Assembly (NCBI GenBank): GCA_024643545.1 | Contig: JAHEMR010000037.1 | Span: 1 to 54,318 of the forward strand | Length of the DNA: 54,318 bases | Direction of reading: 5' to 3' | From: Crocinitomicaceae bacterium | GTDB lineage: Bacteria > Bacteroidota > Bacteroidia > Flavobacteriales_D > Crocinitomicaceae | In this document: positions 15,790 to 24,949 of the stretch, one piece after another | How the letters are laid out: each line of letters begins with the position of its first letter | Position numbering within the stretch: position 1 is the stretch's first letter | Made by a program: the position numbers and the translations under genes | Notes under the pieces: generated by a model | Seen by the model: the letters and a program-made list of their open reading frames with translations, nothing else | Told to the model about the DNA's origin: nothing | The model's database searches: none

Positions 15790-16341
15790 ATGAAAACTTT
15801 TTATTCATTCATTTTTTTATCAGTACTTTTTTCATCCTGTAATAATTCTATTTCTGAAAAAGAGTTGGATTTGCGCGAAAGGGAACTTAAACTCCGGGAA
15901 CGTGAACTCTCGATGGTACAAAACGCTACGAATGATGAAAATAATCAAACAAATGAATCCAACTCTGCCAGCAATTCAAATTCGTATTCAAAAAGGATAC
16001 CTGTTAAAACGGAAAGTGAATTAAGACAAGATCTGGATTCAAGGGAGGGGCAAAATCCAAAGAATTATCTTAGTTTGGATTATAATCTCACTTATAAAGT
16101 TCTAACCGGTGAAGATAAGATTTCAGGTACCGTTTTCAATTCCGCTTCAATGGCAACATTTAAAGATGTTGTTTTAACCGTCACCTATTCTACAGCAACG
16201 GATACGCGACTTGATAAAAAAGATTTCGTGATATATGATTATGTATATCCGGGGAGTTCTATTCCTTTCGTAATCAAAACTTATTCACCCCAGGGCACGA
16301 AGAAAATCGGTGTGACAATTAAGACTGCCAAACATGACTAA
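15790..16341 (+). CDS. Lipoprotein with heptad-like ELxLRERE repeats
   Basis: 183 aa. Signal peptide ends FLSVLFSSC (C17). Residues ~22-42 repeat EKELDLRERELKLREREL, a highly charged helix likely to form a coiled coil. An Asn/Ser-rich linker follows (~45-75). Residues ~95-183 form a beta-sandwich-like domain with GTVFNSASMATFKDVVLTVT, similar to FxLYD-type domains that are common in lipoproteins. No catalytic residues are seen. It belongs to the same plus-strand envelope run. Confidence 0.68.
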   Translation: MKTFYSFIFLSVLFSSCNNSISEKELDLRERELKLRERELSMVQNATNDENNQTNESNSASNSNSYSKRIPVKTESELRQDLDSREGQNPKNYLSLDYNLTYKVLTGEDKISGTVFNSASMATFKDVVLTVTYSTATDTRLDKKDFVIYDYVYPGSSIPFVIKTYSPQGTKKIGVTIKTAKHD

Positions 16342-16377
16342 TTAATAAACTTCCAATCCTTAACTTAATTTAAAATC

Positions 16378-16917
16378 ATGAAACTTATCTATTTAATAAT
16401 TACATTTTCATTTCTTTCCTTTTCACAGTCGTTCGCCCAAACATTTACTCCTGGATATTACATTATAAACAGTACAGCTGAATATTGCATTGCTATGCCA
16501 AGTGGAGCAGACAACTATACAGATGAAAGCGGTAATTTAATTCAATTTGACACAGAAGAACTTCGAATGGGGTCTGGTGAAATTGTCATTGCATTTGAAT
16601 TTTCAAAAGGAAAGTATTACTGTTTCGACCCTAATGGAAGAATGGTGGTTATTCAAGGTGTAAATTGTTTAACACCGGCTCCCATGACTCAAGGAGCAGG
16701 AGTTGGATTAATGCAAGCAACCATAGCGTTGATTGATGGCTCTGAATTAGCAGAAGGATCCTATTTTTGGATTATGGGTCAAAACATTGCCAATTCAACG
16801 GTGAAAATTCAAATAGCGGACGGGAAAACACTTGATATCCCACAAGATAAAATAATGTTTTACGGCGCATATATTAAAAATGTAATGAAAGACCAGTTTT
16901 ATAAACAGGTTGAATAA
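16378..16917 (+). CDS. Exported protein of unknown function
   Basis: 179 aa with signal peptide (LIITFSFLSFSQSFAQ). The mature part begins TFTPGYYIINSTAEYCIAM and is rich in Gly, Met and Ile with beta-strand patterning. No domain is recognised. It is the last gene of the envelope run that starts at 12480 and is followed immediately by a strong terminator shared with the convergent pirin gene. Confidence 0.62.
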   Translation: MKLIYLIITFSFLSFSQSFAQTFTPGYYIINSTAEYCIAMPSGADNYTDESGNLIQFDTEELRMGSGEIVIAFEFSKGKYYCFDPNGRMVVIQGVNCLTPAPMTQGAGVGLMQATIALIDGSELAEGSYFWIMGQNIANSTVKIQIADGKTLDIPQDKIMFYGAYIKNVMKDQFYKQVE

Positions 16918-16970
16918 TTTTTTTTCTATCTGTAGTTTAAGGGCATCCCCTTAAACTACACAGAAAAAAA
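16918..16970. terminator. Strong bidirectional terminator
   Basis: Perfect 12-bp arms GTAGTTTAAGGG (16932-16943) and CCCTTAAACTAC (16948-16959) around a CATC loop, flanked by a T-run on the left and an A-run on the right. It lies exactly between convergent genes and should terminate both. Confidence 0.9.
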
Positions 16971-16971
16971 A

Positions 16972-18105
16972 CTACCCCTTCGGTTTCTCCACTCGCCCAT
17001 CCGCGTGCTTCGCGAAGCGTCCCTCGGAGGCATCGTGCACTTGATCGTAGCGGGACCATGGCCAGCCACCGAATTGCGTTTTTTGGTAATCGTCGAAGGC
17101 TTGGTAGATTTCTTCTTTGGTGTTCATCACAAATGGTCCATGTTGAACGACTGGCTCGCCAATTGGACGTCCTTGTAAGACCAGTACTTTCGACGTTTCG
17201 CCATTGTTTTTTAAACGCAATGCAGCTGTTGGATCCACTTCCACAGCATGGTAATGTGGGATTTCTTGTCCGGCAATGCTTAAACGATTTCCTTCGTAAT
17301 AAAACAAAGTACGGTTAACTCCTACAGCTGTAGCTGGCAAGGTCCACTCAGCATTGGGTTCCATGTGGATGTTGTAAATAGCGACATGGTTGTTTTCATC
17401 TGCCGCCCAAGAATTTGGTGGTGAACTTAGCGCTCGGTTTTCATTCAATTTTCCAACCAATACTTCAATGTGACTTTGATTCCCTAGGGCATCTTTGGCA
17501 TCAAATTTTGGCACAGACTCCGACCAAATCATTTTGAAGTGCGGTTGCACCATTTTGCTTTTTTTCGGAAGATTCAACCAAATTTGAAATAACTCCAGCG
17601 GATTATCTTTGTCTTGGTTTAACAAAGGAAACATCTCCGAATGTTGCACACCTTTTCCAGCGGTCATCCATTGCACATCACCATTTCCGTAACGTCCTGC
17701 TGCGCCTAGAGAATCAGCGTGATCAACCAATCCTGTGCGGACCACTGTTATCGTTTCAAAGCCACGGTGTGGATGTCCAGGGAAGCCAGGGACCGTTGAA
17801 CCGTGGTACATGCGGAATCCATCTTTCACGATGAAATCCTGTCCCATGTGACGGCCATTGAACAAACTTGGATCTGGTCCTAATTGTGCATTTCCTTTTG
17901 GGAAAAAATCTTCATGATGTACACAGAATAAAAAGGGATCTGCGGTTTCCCATTGGAATCCAAGTGGACGTATGCGAATAATGGCATTGGCTGTTTCTTT
18001 CATGTCTTCTTTTTCTTTGGACCATGAGGCAAAAGGCAAGGCTACCAAGGAGGAGATACCCAGTCCCAATCGTGTGATGAAATTTCTTCTTTCCATGAGC
18101 TTCAA
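16972..18105 (-). CDS. Pirin family protein with Tat-like signal
   Basis: 377 aa. The cupin N-domain carries the pirin metal-site motifs FPGHPHRGFETITVV (~108-122) and TAGKGVQHSEMFP (~148-160), with three His and one Glu expected to bind iron. The N-terminus has ERRNFITRLG followed by a hydrophobic run, a plausible twin-arginine signal; export of a folded pirin would fit. The ATG at 18096 (MERRNF) is an equally good start and lies better with respect to the promoter box at 18115-18122. Bacterial pirins include quercetin dioxygenases and redox-type proteins; the role here is not determined. Confidence 0.82.
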   Translation of the reverse strand: MKLMERRNFITRLGLGISSLVALPFASWSKEKEDMKETANAIIRIRPLGFQWETADPFLFCVHHEDFFPKGNAQLGPDPSLFNGRHMGQDFIVKDGFRMYHGSTVPGFPGHPHRGFETITVVRTGLVDHADSLGAAGRYGNGDVQWMTAGKGVQHSEMFPLLNQDKDNPLELFQIWLNLPKKSKMVQPHFKMIWSESVPKFDAKDALGNQSHIEVLVGKLNENRALSSPPNSWAADENNHVAIYNIHMEPNAEWTLPATAVGVNRTLFYYEGNRLSIAGQEIPHYHAVEVDPTAALRLKNNGETSKVLVLQGRPIGEPVVQHGPFVMNTKEEIYQAFDDYQKTQFGGWPWSRYDQVHDASEGRFAKHADGRVEKPKG

Positions 18106-18114
18106 TTATGAAAA

Positions 18115-18122
18115 CAAAAATA
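18115..18122 (-). promoter_or_regulatory. Candidate -7 box (TATTTTTG) for the pirin gene
   Basis: Minus-strand TATTTTTG matches TAnnTTTG, 9 nt before the ATG at 18105 and 18 nt before the alternative ATG at 18096. No good -33 element was seen. Confidence 0.35.
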
Positions 18123-18162
18123 CATGCTTTTCAAGAAAACACGACTTAACCAAGGATAAGAT

Positions 18163-19179
18163 TTAGCCCTTCTTTTTGAACAACTCAACGAGTTCTTGAA
18201 AATGCGCTTGATTATCCTCCATCCATTTATTTGCCACTTCATTGGACTGTTGTGAAATGTAATAGCAATAGGCATCAATCACGTTGGAATGCGCTAATTC
18301 GTCGAATAAAGGAATGTAAAATTCCCAATACAAGCCTTTATCTTTCTTCTTTTTCAATTCACCGAGCATCTTGAACATAGACGTAGTATTTTCGATGAAT
18401 AATTCTTCTGAAGATTTATTCTTGTTTTCCTCCAATGTTCCATTCACCGATAAGAGTGAAAGCATCAATTCAGCATCAGAAAATTCAGGGTCTGCATTTG
18501 GATTAACATAAATGTTGATTTTATTTTCGGCACCTTCTTCACGTTTCACATTTCCACCCATTTGCTTCAATAACAATGCGTAGGCTTTTTCAGATCGTTT
18601 GGAGGAAGGTTCTAACAAAAGAAAATAATGCAATGCTAATATGCTTCTGACCTTCATCCCTTGATCCGCCAATACATACGCAAGTAACATGTGACTACTC
18701 GCATGGGAATTCTTTGTGTCGATTCCGTGTTCGAGGATTTCCTGTGCTTTTGCTAGTTCACCCATTCGGTAATAATCCATACCCAAGTTGTAACAGAGTA
18801 AATGATCGTATCCAAACTTCTTGATGCCCTTTTCGAATAACTTGATGGACTCATCTGTTTTTCCTAATTCATCTAAACAAGAACCTTTGACAAGGTATGC
18901 TGCCATGACATTTTTTTCATTTAAGTCAATGACAATTTCACTAAACTTCAATCCATTTTCATAGTCTTTCAGCGCCATATAGGTCAAGGCTAATTCGTAA
19001 TTCGCCAACTCGGATTTTGAGTCAATCTTCAATGCTTTTTGATAGCATTCAATGGCCAATTCGTAGTTCTGCTGATCGTACGATTTTACTCCGATGGATA
19101 TTAAACTATCCATGCTCTTCGCATTTTGCGAAAAACTCAGGAAAGGAAGAAAAATGGTGAGGTAAAGTAACTTTTTCAT
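18163..19179 (-). CDS. Exported TPR-repeat protein
   Basis: 338 aa. Signal peptide LLYLTIFLPFLSFSQ. Residues ~30-190 are tetratricopeptide repeats (YDQQNYELAIECYQKALKID, then ANYELALTYMALKDYENGLK and following units). The C-terminal half (~195-338) is charged and has no recognised domain. TPR arrays mediate protein-protein contact, and the predicted location is periplasmic. It stands between pirin and prfC with ~60-bp gaps on each side, so it is probably its own transcription unit. Confidence 0.72.
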   Translation of the reverse strand: MKKLLYLTIFLPFLSFSQNAKSMDSLISIGVKSYDQQNYELAIECYQKALKIDSKSELANYELALTYMALKDYENGLKFSEIVIDLNEKNVMAAYLVKGSCLDELGKTDESIKLFEKGIKKFGYDHLLCYNLGMDYYRMGELAKAQEILEHGIDTKNSHASSHMLLAYVLADQGMKVRSILALHYFLLLEPSSKRSEKAYALLLKQMGGNVKREEGAENKINIYVNPNADPEFSDAELMLSLLSVNGTLEENKNKSSEELFIENTTSMFKMLGELKKKKDKGLYWEFYIPLFDELAHSNVIDAYCYYISQQSNEVANKWMEDNQAHFQELVELFKKKG

Positions 19180-19244
19180 TAAGATGGATTTCGTGTAAAA
19201 GTATGAAAAGGATTCAACTCCTACTACATTCCATAAAATGAAGC

Positions 19245-20837
19245 TTAAATTTCCAATTTAAATTCAGACGTTTTGTGGAATACCAAATCGGGATAATCCT
19301 GCTCTGCCATTTGCAACAAGAACGTTGTTTCAGCTAAGAAAACGAGGTTATCATCTTTGTCTCTTGCCAAGTAATTCGATTTTGCACGCATGAAACTTTG
19401 CAACTGCTCGTTGTTATCGGTGGTAATCCAACACGCTTTGAAATAATTTCTAGGAACGAAACGACAATTCGCGCCATATTCATGAATCAATCGGTAATTG
19501 ATGACTTCAAATTGAAGTTGTCCAACCGTTCCAACGATCTTACGGTTTCCAGGCTGCTGCACAAATAACTGCGCCACTCCTTCATCGATTAACTGACGGA
19601 TGCCTTTCTCCAATTGCTTGGATTTTAATGGATCCAAATTCTCCAATTCTTGGAAAATCTCCGGAGAAAAACTTGGAATTCCTTTGTACATCATAACTTC
19701 TCCATCGGTCAATGTATCGCCAATTTTGAAGTTTCCAGTATCGTATAAACCAACAACATCACCTGGGAAAGCCTCATCGATGACACTTTTATCCTGCGCC
19801 ATGAAAGAGGTGGGATTCGGGAATTTTATTTTTTTATCTAAACGAACATGCTGGTAAAAGGTATTACGTTCAAACTTACCAGATACCACGCGAAGGAAAG
19901 CAATGCGGTCGCGGTGTTTCGGATCTAAATTCGCGTGAATTTTGAATACGAATCCAGAAAAACGATCATCATCTGGTTCTACCATGCGTTTGTCCGTCTC
20001 GCGTCCACGTGGGGATGGCGAAACTTCGCAGAACGTATCCAACAATTCTCTGACGCCGAAATTATTCACGGCTGAACCAAAGAAAACAGGCGCTACATCA
20101 CCGGCCAAATACGCATCACGACTAAAGGCATCGTATACTCCTTCGATCATTTCCAATTCTTCACGCAACTCTTCTGCTGGTTTTTCTCCAACGATTTCGT
20201 TGAGTGACGCATCATTGATATTCGAAATGGAAACAACATCGTCTGAGATTTTGGTTTTATTCGCAGAGAATAAATTCAAGCTTTTTTGGTAGATGTTGTA
20301 AACACCTTGGAAGCGATCTCCCATTCCAATTGGCCAAGTTAATGGACGAACATGAATGTCAAGGCTTTGTTCCAATTCATCCAATAATTCGAAGGGATCT
20401 TTACCATCTCGGTCCATTTTGTTAATGAAGATGATCACCGGCGTTTTACGCATGCGACAAACTTCCATCAATTTACGTGTTTGTTCCTCGACTCCATTTG
20501 CACAGTCAATTACAAGGATGACACTATCCACGGCTGTTAAGGTACGAAAGGTGTCCTCCGCAAAGTCTTTGTGACCAGGAGTATCAAGGATATTGATTTG
20601 TTTTCCATTGTATTCAAATGCCATTACGGAAGTAGCAACGGAGATTCCACGTTGCTTTTCAATTTCCATAAAATCCGAAGTTGCGCTTTTCTTGATCTTA
20701 TTGTTTTTAACGGCACCAGCGGTTTGAATGGCCCCACCAAAAAGCAATAATTTTTCTGTCAGCGTCGTTTTACCTGCATCGGGATGCGAAATAATCCCAA
20801 AGGTTCTTCTTTTTTCGATGGCTTCTTGATTCTTCAT
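19245..20837 (-). CDS. prfC: Peptide chain release factor 3
   Basis: 530 aa, the standard RF3 length. GTPase motifs: [11 protein letters not shown] (P-loop), [14 protein letters not shown] (switch I), [20 protein letters not shown] (G3) and [20 protein letters not shown] (G4). The rest matches the EF-Tu-like domain II and the RF3-specific C-terminal domain ([18 protein letters not shown]). RF3 recycles RF1/RF2 from the ribosome after termination. It follows ndk with an intrinsic terminator between them, so it is probably transcribed partly by read-through. Confidence 0.96.
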   Translation of the reverse strand: MKNQEAIEKRRTFGIISHPDAGKTTLTEKLLLFGGAIQTAGAVKNNKIKKSATSDFMEIEKQRGISVATSVMAFEYNGKQINILDTPGHKDFAEDTFRTLTAVDSVILVIDCANGVEEQTRKLMEVCRMRKTPVIIFINKMDRDGKDPFELLDELEQSLDIHVRPLTWPIGMGDRFQGVYNIYQKSLNLFSANKTKISDDVVSISNINDASLNEIVGEKPAEELREELEMIEGVYDAFSRDAYLAGDVAPVFFGSAVNNFGVRELLDTFCEVSPSPRGRETDKRMVEPDDDRFSGFVFKIHANLDPKHRDRIAFLRVVSGKFERNTFYQHVRLDKKIKFPNPTSFMAQDKSVIDEAFPGDVVGLYDTGNFKIGDTLTDGEVMMYKGIPSFSPEIFQELENLDPLKSKQLEKGIRQLIDEGVAQLFVQQPGNRKIVGTVGQLQFEVINYRLIHEYGANCRFVPRNYFKACWITTDNNEQLQSFMRAKSNYLARDKDDNLVFLAETTFLLQMAEQDYPDLVFHKTSEFKLEI

Positions 20838-20857
20838 GGTATGTTATGGAAAATGAA

Positions 20858-20880
20858 AAAAGACCGCATAGCGGTCTTTT
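20858..20880. terminator. Terminator downstream of ndk
   Basis: Arms AAAAGACCGC and GCGGTCTTTT around ATA, a perfect 10-bp stem ending in a T-run. It follows the ndk stop codon on the minus strand and precedes prfC by ~20 bp. Confidence 0.85.
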
Positions 20881-20902
20881 CAAAAATATGCTTGTTCAGA
20901 AA

Positions 20903-21322
20903 TTAGAAAATCTCTGCTGCTGTAAAATGGAATTGTCCTTCGATTTCTGCATTCTCATCTGAGTCAGAACCGTGAACGGCATTTTTCGCTTTGCTTTCTG
21001 CATATGACTTACGGATTGTTCCGTCAGCAGCTTCAGCTGGATCAGTAGCACCGATTAACGCACGAAAATCAGCAACTGCGTTGTCTTTTTCCAAGATAGC
21101 TGCTACAATTGGACCAGAGGTCATGTATTCAACTAATTCTCCGTAAAAAGGACGCTCAGCGTGTACTTCATAGAATTTTTTCGCTTGATCTTCAGATAAA
21201 TGCGTATATTTCATCGCTTTAATCTGGAATCCTGCAGAGATAATCATGTCGATGATTTTCCCCATGTGCCCGTTTTCAATTGCATCAGGCTTAAGCATTG
21301 TAAATGTTCGATTCGTTGCCAT
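20903..21322 (-). CDS. ndk: Nucleoside diphosphate kinase
   Basis: 139 aa, full length. The active-site segment [13 protein letters not shown] contains the phosphoaccepting H117. [19 protein letters not shown] at the N-terminus and [15 protein letters not shown] are family hallmarks. It balances NTP and dNTP pools by phosphate transfer from ATP. A TACCTTTG box upstream suggests its own promoter, and a terminator follows it. Confidence 0.97.
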   Translation of the reverse strand: MATNRTFTMLKPDAIENGHMGKIIDMIISAGFQIKAMKYTHLSEDQAKKFYEVHAERPFYGELVEYMTSGPIVAAILEKDNAVADFRALIGATDPAEAADGTIRKSYAESKAKNAVHGSDSDENAEIEGQFHFTAAEIF

Positions 21323-21342
21323 TTTCTTTTCAAATTTGAGTG

Positions 21343-21350
21343 CAAAGGTA
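21343..21350 (-). promoter_or_regulatory. Candidate -7 box (TACCTTTG) for ndk
   Basis: Exact TAnnTTTG match on the minus strand, 20 nt before the ndk ATG. Confidence 0.5.
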
Positions 21351-21379
21351 GGGATTTTTTCCTGATCTCACCACTTCAC

Positions 21380-23812
21380 TTATTTGGAAACTGCAGTTTT
21401 TTTCTTGTTGGCAAACTCTATGATAATCCCAAGTGTGGGTTGAACAATTCCATTTGAGTTCGCTATAAATTTCGTTTTGTAGTGTCCGGGATTTGCCGGA
21501 TCTACAATCGGCGTTCCATTCGCATCAGTTTCCACCAAAAGGATTGGGGCCAATTTAGCTTTATAACCGTACACGTTTTGAATATCCAAATAAAAGTTCA
21601 TGGTGAATTTCTCCAAATAGAATTTCTTGTCTACGCGCATGTTTAACTGATGAAAACTTGATTCACGCATGGTGTTTAATTTGGAATAATCGAGCACACC
21701 TTGTCCATTGATGTTCCAGTTTTGAATCATACTCGACGTCGCGACATCATAAGGAGTGTAGGGTGAACCACCGGAGAACAACCAGCGCATACCGAGTTCC
21801 CATCCATTTTTGAAACGTTTTCCTCCAGTCAATGAAACGATGTGTTTACTATCCCAAGCAGTTGGGACGTATTTTCCGTTTTTATCTTGAAACTCCGAAT
21901 GAACGTATGTATACGCTAACACTGCATAAAATCCTTTGTACAATTTCTGTTGGAACAAGAATTCCATACCGTAGGTTCTTCCTTGGGAAATGGATTTCAC
22001 AGCTTCGTTTCCAATCACACCGAAATCTGATCCAACATTCGCCAGGCACAAGGAATCTTTTAAAGAGAAAGGATAATTGTTGTATTTCTTGTAAAATCCT
22101 TCCAAGGTAAAGCGCGAATTCAATTTCGTTAAAAACTCACTCCCTAACACGAAATGATCCGCTTGAATGTATTTTACCGCATTTTGTTGATTCACCAAGG
22201 TTCCTTGACTATCGCGGTATCCAAGAATCGTGTATGAGGGTAACTGATGGTAACGTGCGATGTTTCCATTAATCGCCCACTGGTCATTGATTCGGTAAGA
22301 GAGCGACAAACTTGGAGATAATTGATCCAATGGATTCATCATGCTTTTTGAGTAATTAGAGAAATCCGTACGCAAACCAATGGAAGTATTCAACTTATCT
22401 TTAAAGAACGCTTTGCTCACTTGTCCAAAGGCTGCCATTTTACTCATGAATAAATTCGATTTAAAGTCAATGGTAACAGGTGAACCTTGAATGGTGATTT
22501 TGTTATATGTTGAGGAGAAATAACGTGCATATTCATAGGCAAAACCTGCGTTTACTTTCCACCCATTTTTCGTGTAGGTATGCTCGAAGCGGAATTTATT
22601 TTCAGCTTCAAAAGAACGGTAATCTTGCAACAAATTCGCTGGCGTTTCAATCAAATCTTTGTATCGGTATGCAGAATTATTCAGCATATTTCGACTGGCA
22701 ATGATGTTTTGGTAAGAATGTTTGGAGAAATGAATCCAATTCACCCCCATGGTGTAATTCCATTGCTTTTGAATCGGAAGGTTGTTAATAATAAAGTTAT
22801 TGTATTCCCGCGAAGCCGTATCGGTAACAGATGCATTAACGCCTGTATTCAAACTAAAATTATCCAAGGCCCCCAATCCGATCAGTGTTACTTTATTTTT
22901 CTCGTTGACTTTGTAATTGATTTTGAACTGACTATCGTTATATGAAGGTAAAATGGGTAATTTCAAGGCCATAAACAAGAACTGTAAGTAGGACTTGCGC
23001 GCTGAAAAGATGAAATCTGCTTTTTTACCTAAAGGACCGTCGAAGGTTAATGCAGCATCGCTTGATCCAAGTGCAAAGTTGGTAATAAGACCATCCTTGT
23101 TTCCATCCTTTTGTTTGAATGCTAATACGGAGCTAAGTCCATTAGCGCGATTCGCCGGAAATGCACCTGAATAAAAGTCAACTTCGCGAATGAAATTCAC
23201 GTTCAATAATCCTACCGGACCTCCACTACTTCCTTGCGTAGCAAAGTGATTGATGTTTGGAACTTCGATTCCATCCAAATAAAATTTATTCTCTCCAGGG
23301 GACCCGCCTCGGATGATGATGTCGTTACGAAACGTTGCTCTAGACGCAACACCTGGCAAAGCCGCAATCACACGACTCACATCACGGTTCGCTCCTGGAA
23401 GTCGTTCAATCTCGGTTGCATTCAATGTTTTAAGTGAATTGGGAGATTCTGACTTGCGAACGAAAGGTGAAGCTTTGACAACCACTTCTTTTTGGTTACT
23501 CACCAATTCTTCCATTGCGAAGTCTAGGTCTACTGCCCGGGCATTCGTCACGGTGATTTCGTTAAAAATGAGCTCTTTAAATCCGATTGAAACCGCTTTA
23601 AAGGTATATACTCCAGGTTTTAATCCTGTAAGTTCAAAGGTTCCATCCGCCTTCGTCAAGCTACCTTTTGCCTGTTCGATAATTTGCACTTTGGCCCCTT
23701 CAATGGAAGCGTTTGTTTGCGCATTGTAAACACGTCCACGGACAATACCGTTTTGTGCTTGAAATCCATTAATGATGAATAGAGAAATTAAAATGGTAAA
23801 AAATGACTTCAT
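21380..23812 (-). CDS. TonB-dependent receptor with carboxypeptidase-like N-domain
   Basis: 810 aa. Signal peptide FFTILISLFIINGFQAQ. Residues ~22-108 are a carboxypeptidase-like regulatory domain (GIVRGRVYNAQTNASIEGAK, then GTFELTGLKPGVYTFKAV). A plug domain follows (~120-235, with ERLPGANRDVSRVIAALPGV and IIIRGGSPGENKFYLDGIEV), then a 22-strand-type barrel. No SusD-like partner is adjacent, so it is not a classic SusCD pair; the transported substrate is unknown. Its start codon abuts a 15-bp inverted repeat, suggesting control of translation or transcription at the start. Confidence 0.92.
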   Translation of the reverse strand: MKSFFTILISLFIINGFQAQNGIVRGRVYNAQTNASIEGAKVQIIEQAKGSLTKADGTFELTGLKPGVYTFKAVSIGFKELIFNEITVTNARAVDLDFAMEELVSNQKEVVVKASPFVRKSESPNSLKTLNATEIERLPGANRDVSRVIAALPGVASRATFRNDIIIRGGSPGENKFYLDGIEVPNINHFATQGSSGGPVGLLNVNFIREVDFYSGAFPANRANGLSSVLAFKQKDGNKDGLITNFALGSSDAALTFDGPLGKKADFIFSARKSYLQFLFMALKLPILPSYNDSQFKINYKVNEKNKVTLIGLGALDNFSLNTGVNASVTDTASREYNNFIINNLPIQKQWNYTMGVNWIHFSKHSYQNIIASRNMLNNSAYRYKDLIETPANLLQDYRSFEAENKFRFEHTYTKNGWKVNAGFAYEYARYFSSTYNKITIQGSPVTIDFKSNLFMSKMAAFGQVSKAFFKDKLNTSIGLRTDFSNYSKSMMNPLDQLSPSLSLSYRINDQWAINGNIARYHQLPSYTILGYRDSQGTLVNQQNAVKYIQADHFVLGSEFLTKLNSRFTLEGFYKKYNNYPFSLKDSLCLANVGSDFGVIGNEAVKSISQGRTYGMEFLFQQKLYKGFYAVLAYTYVHSEFQDKNGKYVPTAWDSKHIVSLTGGKRFKNGWELGMRWLFSGGSPYTPYDVATSSMIQNWNINGQGVLDYSKLNTMRESSFHQLNMRVDKKFYLEKFTMNFYLDIQNVYGYKAKLAPILLVETDANGTPIVDPANPGHYKTKFIANSNGIVQPTLGIIIEFANKKKTAVSK

Positions 23813-23858
23813 TTTGTTTAACGTTTGTTCCTAATTTGATATAAAACGTTAAACAAAA
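23812..23858 (-). promoter_or_regulatory. 15-bp inverted repeat abutting the TonB receptor start
   Basis: Arms TTTTGTTTAACGTTT (23812-23826) and AAACGTTAAACAAAA (23844-23858) are perfect reverse complements separated by 17 nt. In the minus-strand mRNA the second arm ends on the A of the ATG, so a stem would bury the ribosome entry site. As DNA it could be an operator. Both readings are inferred; the symmetry is direct. Confidence 0.6.
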
Positions 23859-23874
23859 GAGTTTCGAAAAAGTT

Positions 23875-24324
23875 TTAGTCCTCTGGAATTTTTTCAGTTT
23901 TTATCCATGTTTGTGTTCGAAACAGGGGGCCAATATACCCGCGGACATTGAGTTTATTGTGATTTTCCGGGTTGATCCAAATCTTCGCATCGTACGTTTT
24001 ACCGTTGTCCGGATCCAAAATAGTTCCACCCTCCCATTCACTGTTATTCCAGGTTAAGTTTTTCACGATTTGCATACCCATAACTGGTTTGTTCTTCAGA
24101 CTTCCTTGACAATGTTCGCACAAGGAATGAGGACCGTCCTTTCCTCTTTTATAAATGTACACGACTTTCCCGTACATTTTCCCATCCTTTTTATATAATT
24201 CAACTACGGACTTTTTCAATCCTGTTTCGTCATCGATGGTTGTCCATAATCCCAAGCAACTTTGTGAATATCCGATAACGTTCAAACTGAACATACATAA
24301 AATCAAAAATAACAGCTTTTTCAT
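23875..24324 (-). CDS. DUF2147 family exported protein
   Basis: 149 aa. Signal peptide LLFLILCMFSLNVIGYSQ. The mature domain has the DUF2147 layout: GLWTTIDDETGLKKSVVELY near the start, GMQIVKNLTWNNSEWEGGTI and ILDPDNGKTYDAKIWI in the middle, and RGYIGPLFRTQTW at the end. It contains a CEHC pair (~74-77). The family has no firm function. The ATG overlaps the stop of the upstream amidotransferase gene by 4 bp, so the two are probably co-translated although unrelated in function. Confidence 0.8.
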   Translation of the reverse strand: MKKLLFLILCMFSLNVIGYSQSCLGLWTTIDDETGLKKSVVELYKKDGKMYGKVVYIYKRGKDGPHSLCEHCQGSLKNKPVMGMQIVKNLTWNNSEWEGGTILDPDNGKTYDAKIWINPENHNKLNVRGYIGPLFRTQTWIKTEKIPED

Positions 24325-24881
24325 TGCTCTAATAGTTTTAAGAAATTAGCTAATAGTTCAAGTCCATGTTCGGTCAAAATAGACTCTGGGTGAAATTGAA
24401 CTCCGTATAGTTTTTTTGCGGGATTTTCAATAGACATGCACACACCTGCTTCACTTGAAGCCGTTTGAAATTGTGTCAATCCTTCCACTTTCCAACTGTG
24501 GTAAAGTCCGACCTTAAAATCAGTAGGTAAGTTCGCAAACAATCCTGAATGTTCCGTTACATGAATCACTTCCTGAACTCCGTGTTTAACAATCGATTGA
24601 TTGACCAAGGATCCTCCCAAATATTCCGCCAATGCTTGCATGCCTAAACAGACACCCAAAATTGGTTTGACTCCAACGTATTGCTCGAGTAATTCACTTA
24701 AATTTTGTTTTTCTTTTGGTAAACCAGGCCCGGGAGAAAGGACTATCGCGTCGTAGGTACTTAATTCATCAAGATTCAAATAATCGTGGCGAATAACCGT
24801 TACATCTACGTTTAATTGTTCAAAATAATGGGACAAATTGAAGGTGAAAGAATCATAAAAATCCACTAGTACTACCTTCAC
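24321..24881 (-). CDS. pabA: Glutamine amidotransferase, PabA/TrpG type
   Basis: 186 aa, typical for component II of aminodeoxychorismate or anthranilate synthase. The class I amidotransferase triad is visible: nucleophile Cys in GVCLGMQA and His/Glu in QFHPESI. DFYDSFTFNLSHYFEQL at the N-terminus and LSPGPGLP are family marks. It supplies ammonia for p-aminobenzoate (folate) or anthranilate (tryptophan) synthesis. No trp genes or component I gene lie nearby, so pabA is favoured over trpG but not proven. Divergent from ridA. Confidence 0.85.
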   Translation of the reverse strand: MKVVLVDFYDSFTFNLSHYFEQLNVDVTVIRHDYLNLDELSTYDAIVLSPGPGLPKEKQNLSELLEQYVGVKPILGVCLGMQALAEYLGGSLVNQSIVKHGVQEVIHVTEHSGLFANLPTDFKVGLYHSWKVEGLTQFQTASSEAGVCMSIENPAKKLYGVQFHPESILTEHGLELLANFLKLLEQ

Positions 24882-24949
24882 GTTCTTTGATTTTTGTTAC
24901 TTTGCAAAAGTAGAAAAAATCGCTTAAACCGGAGGATAAACAAATTACG

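Noticed and set aside
21380..23812. Calling the TonB receptor a SusC
   Set aside because: No SusD-like lipoprotein gene is adjacent on either side, and the neighbours (ndk, a DUF2147 protein, pabA) are unrelated to glycan uptake.
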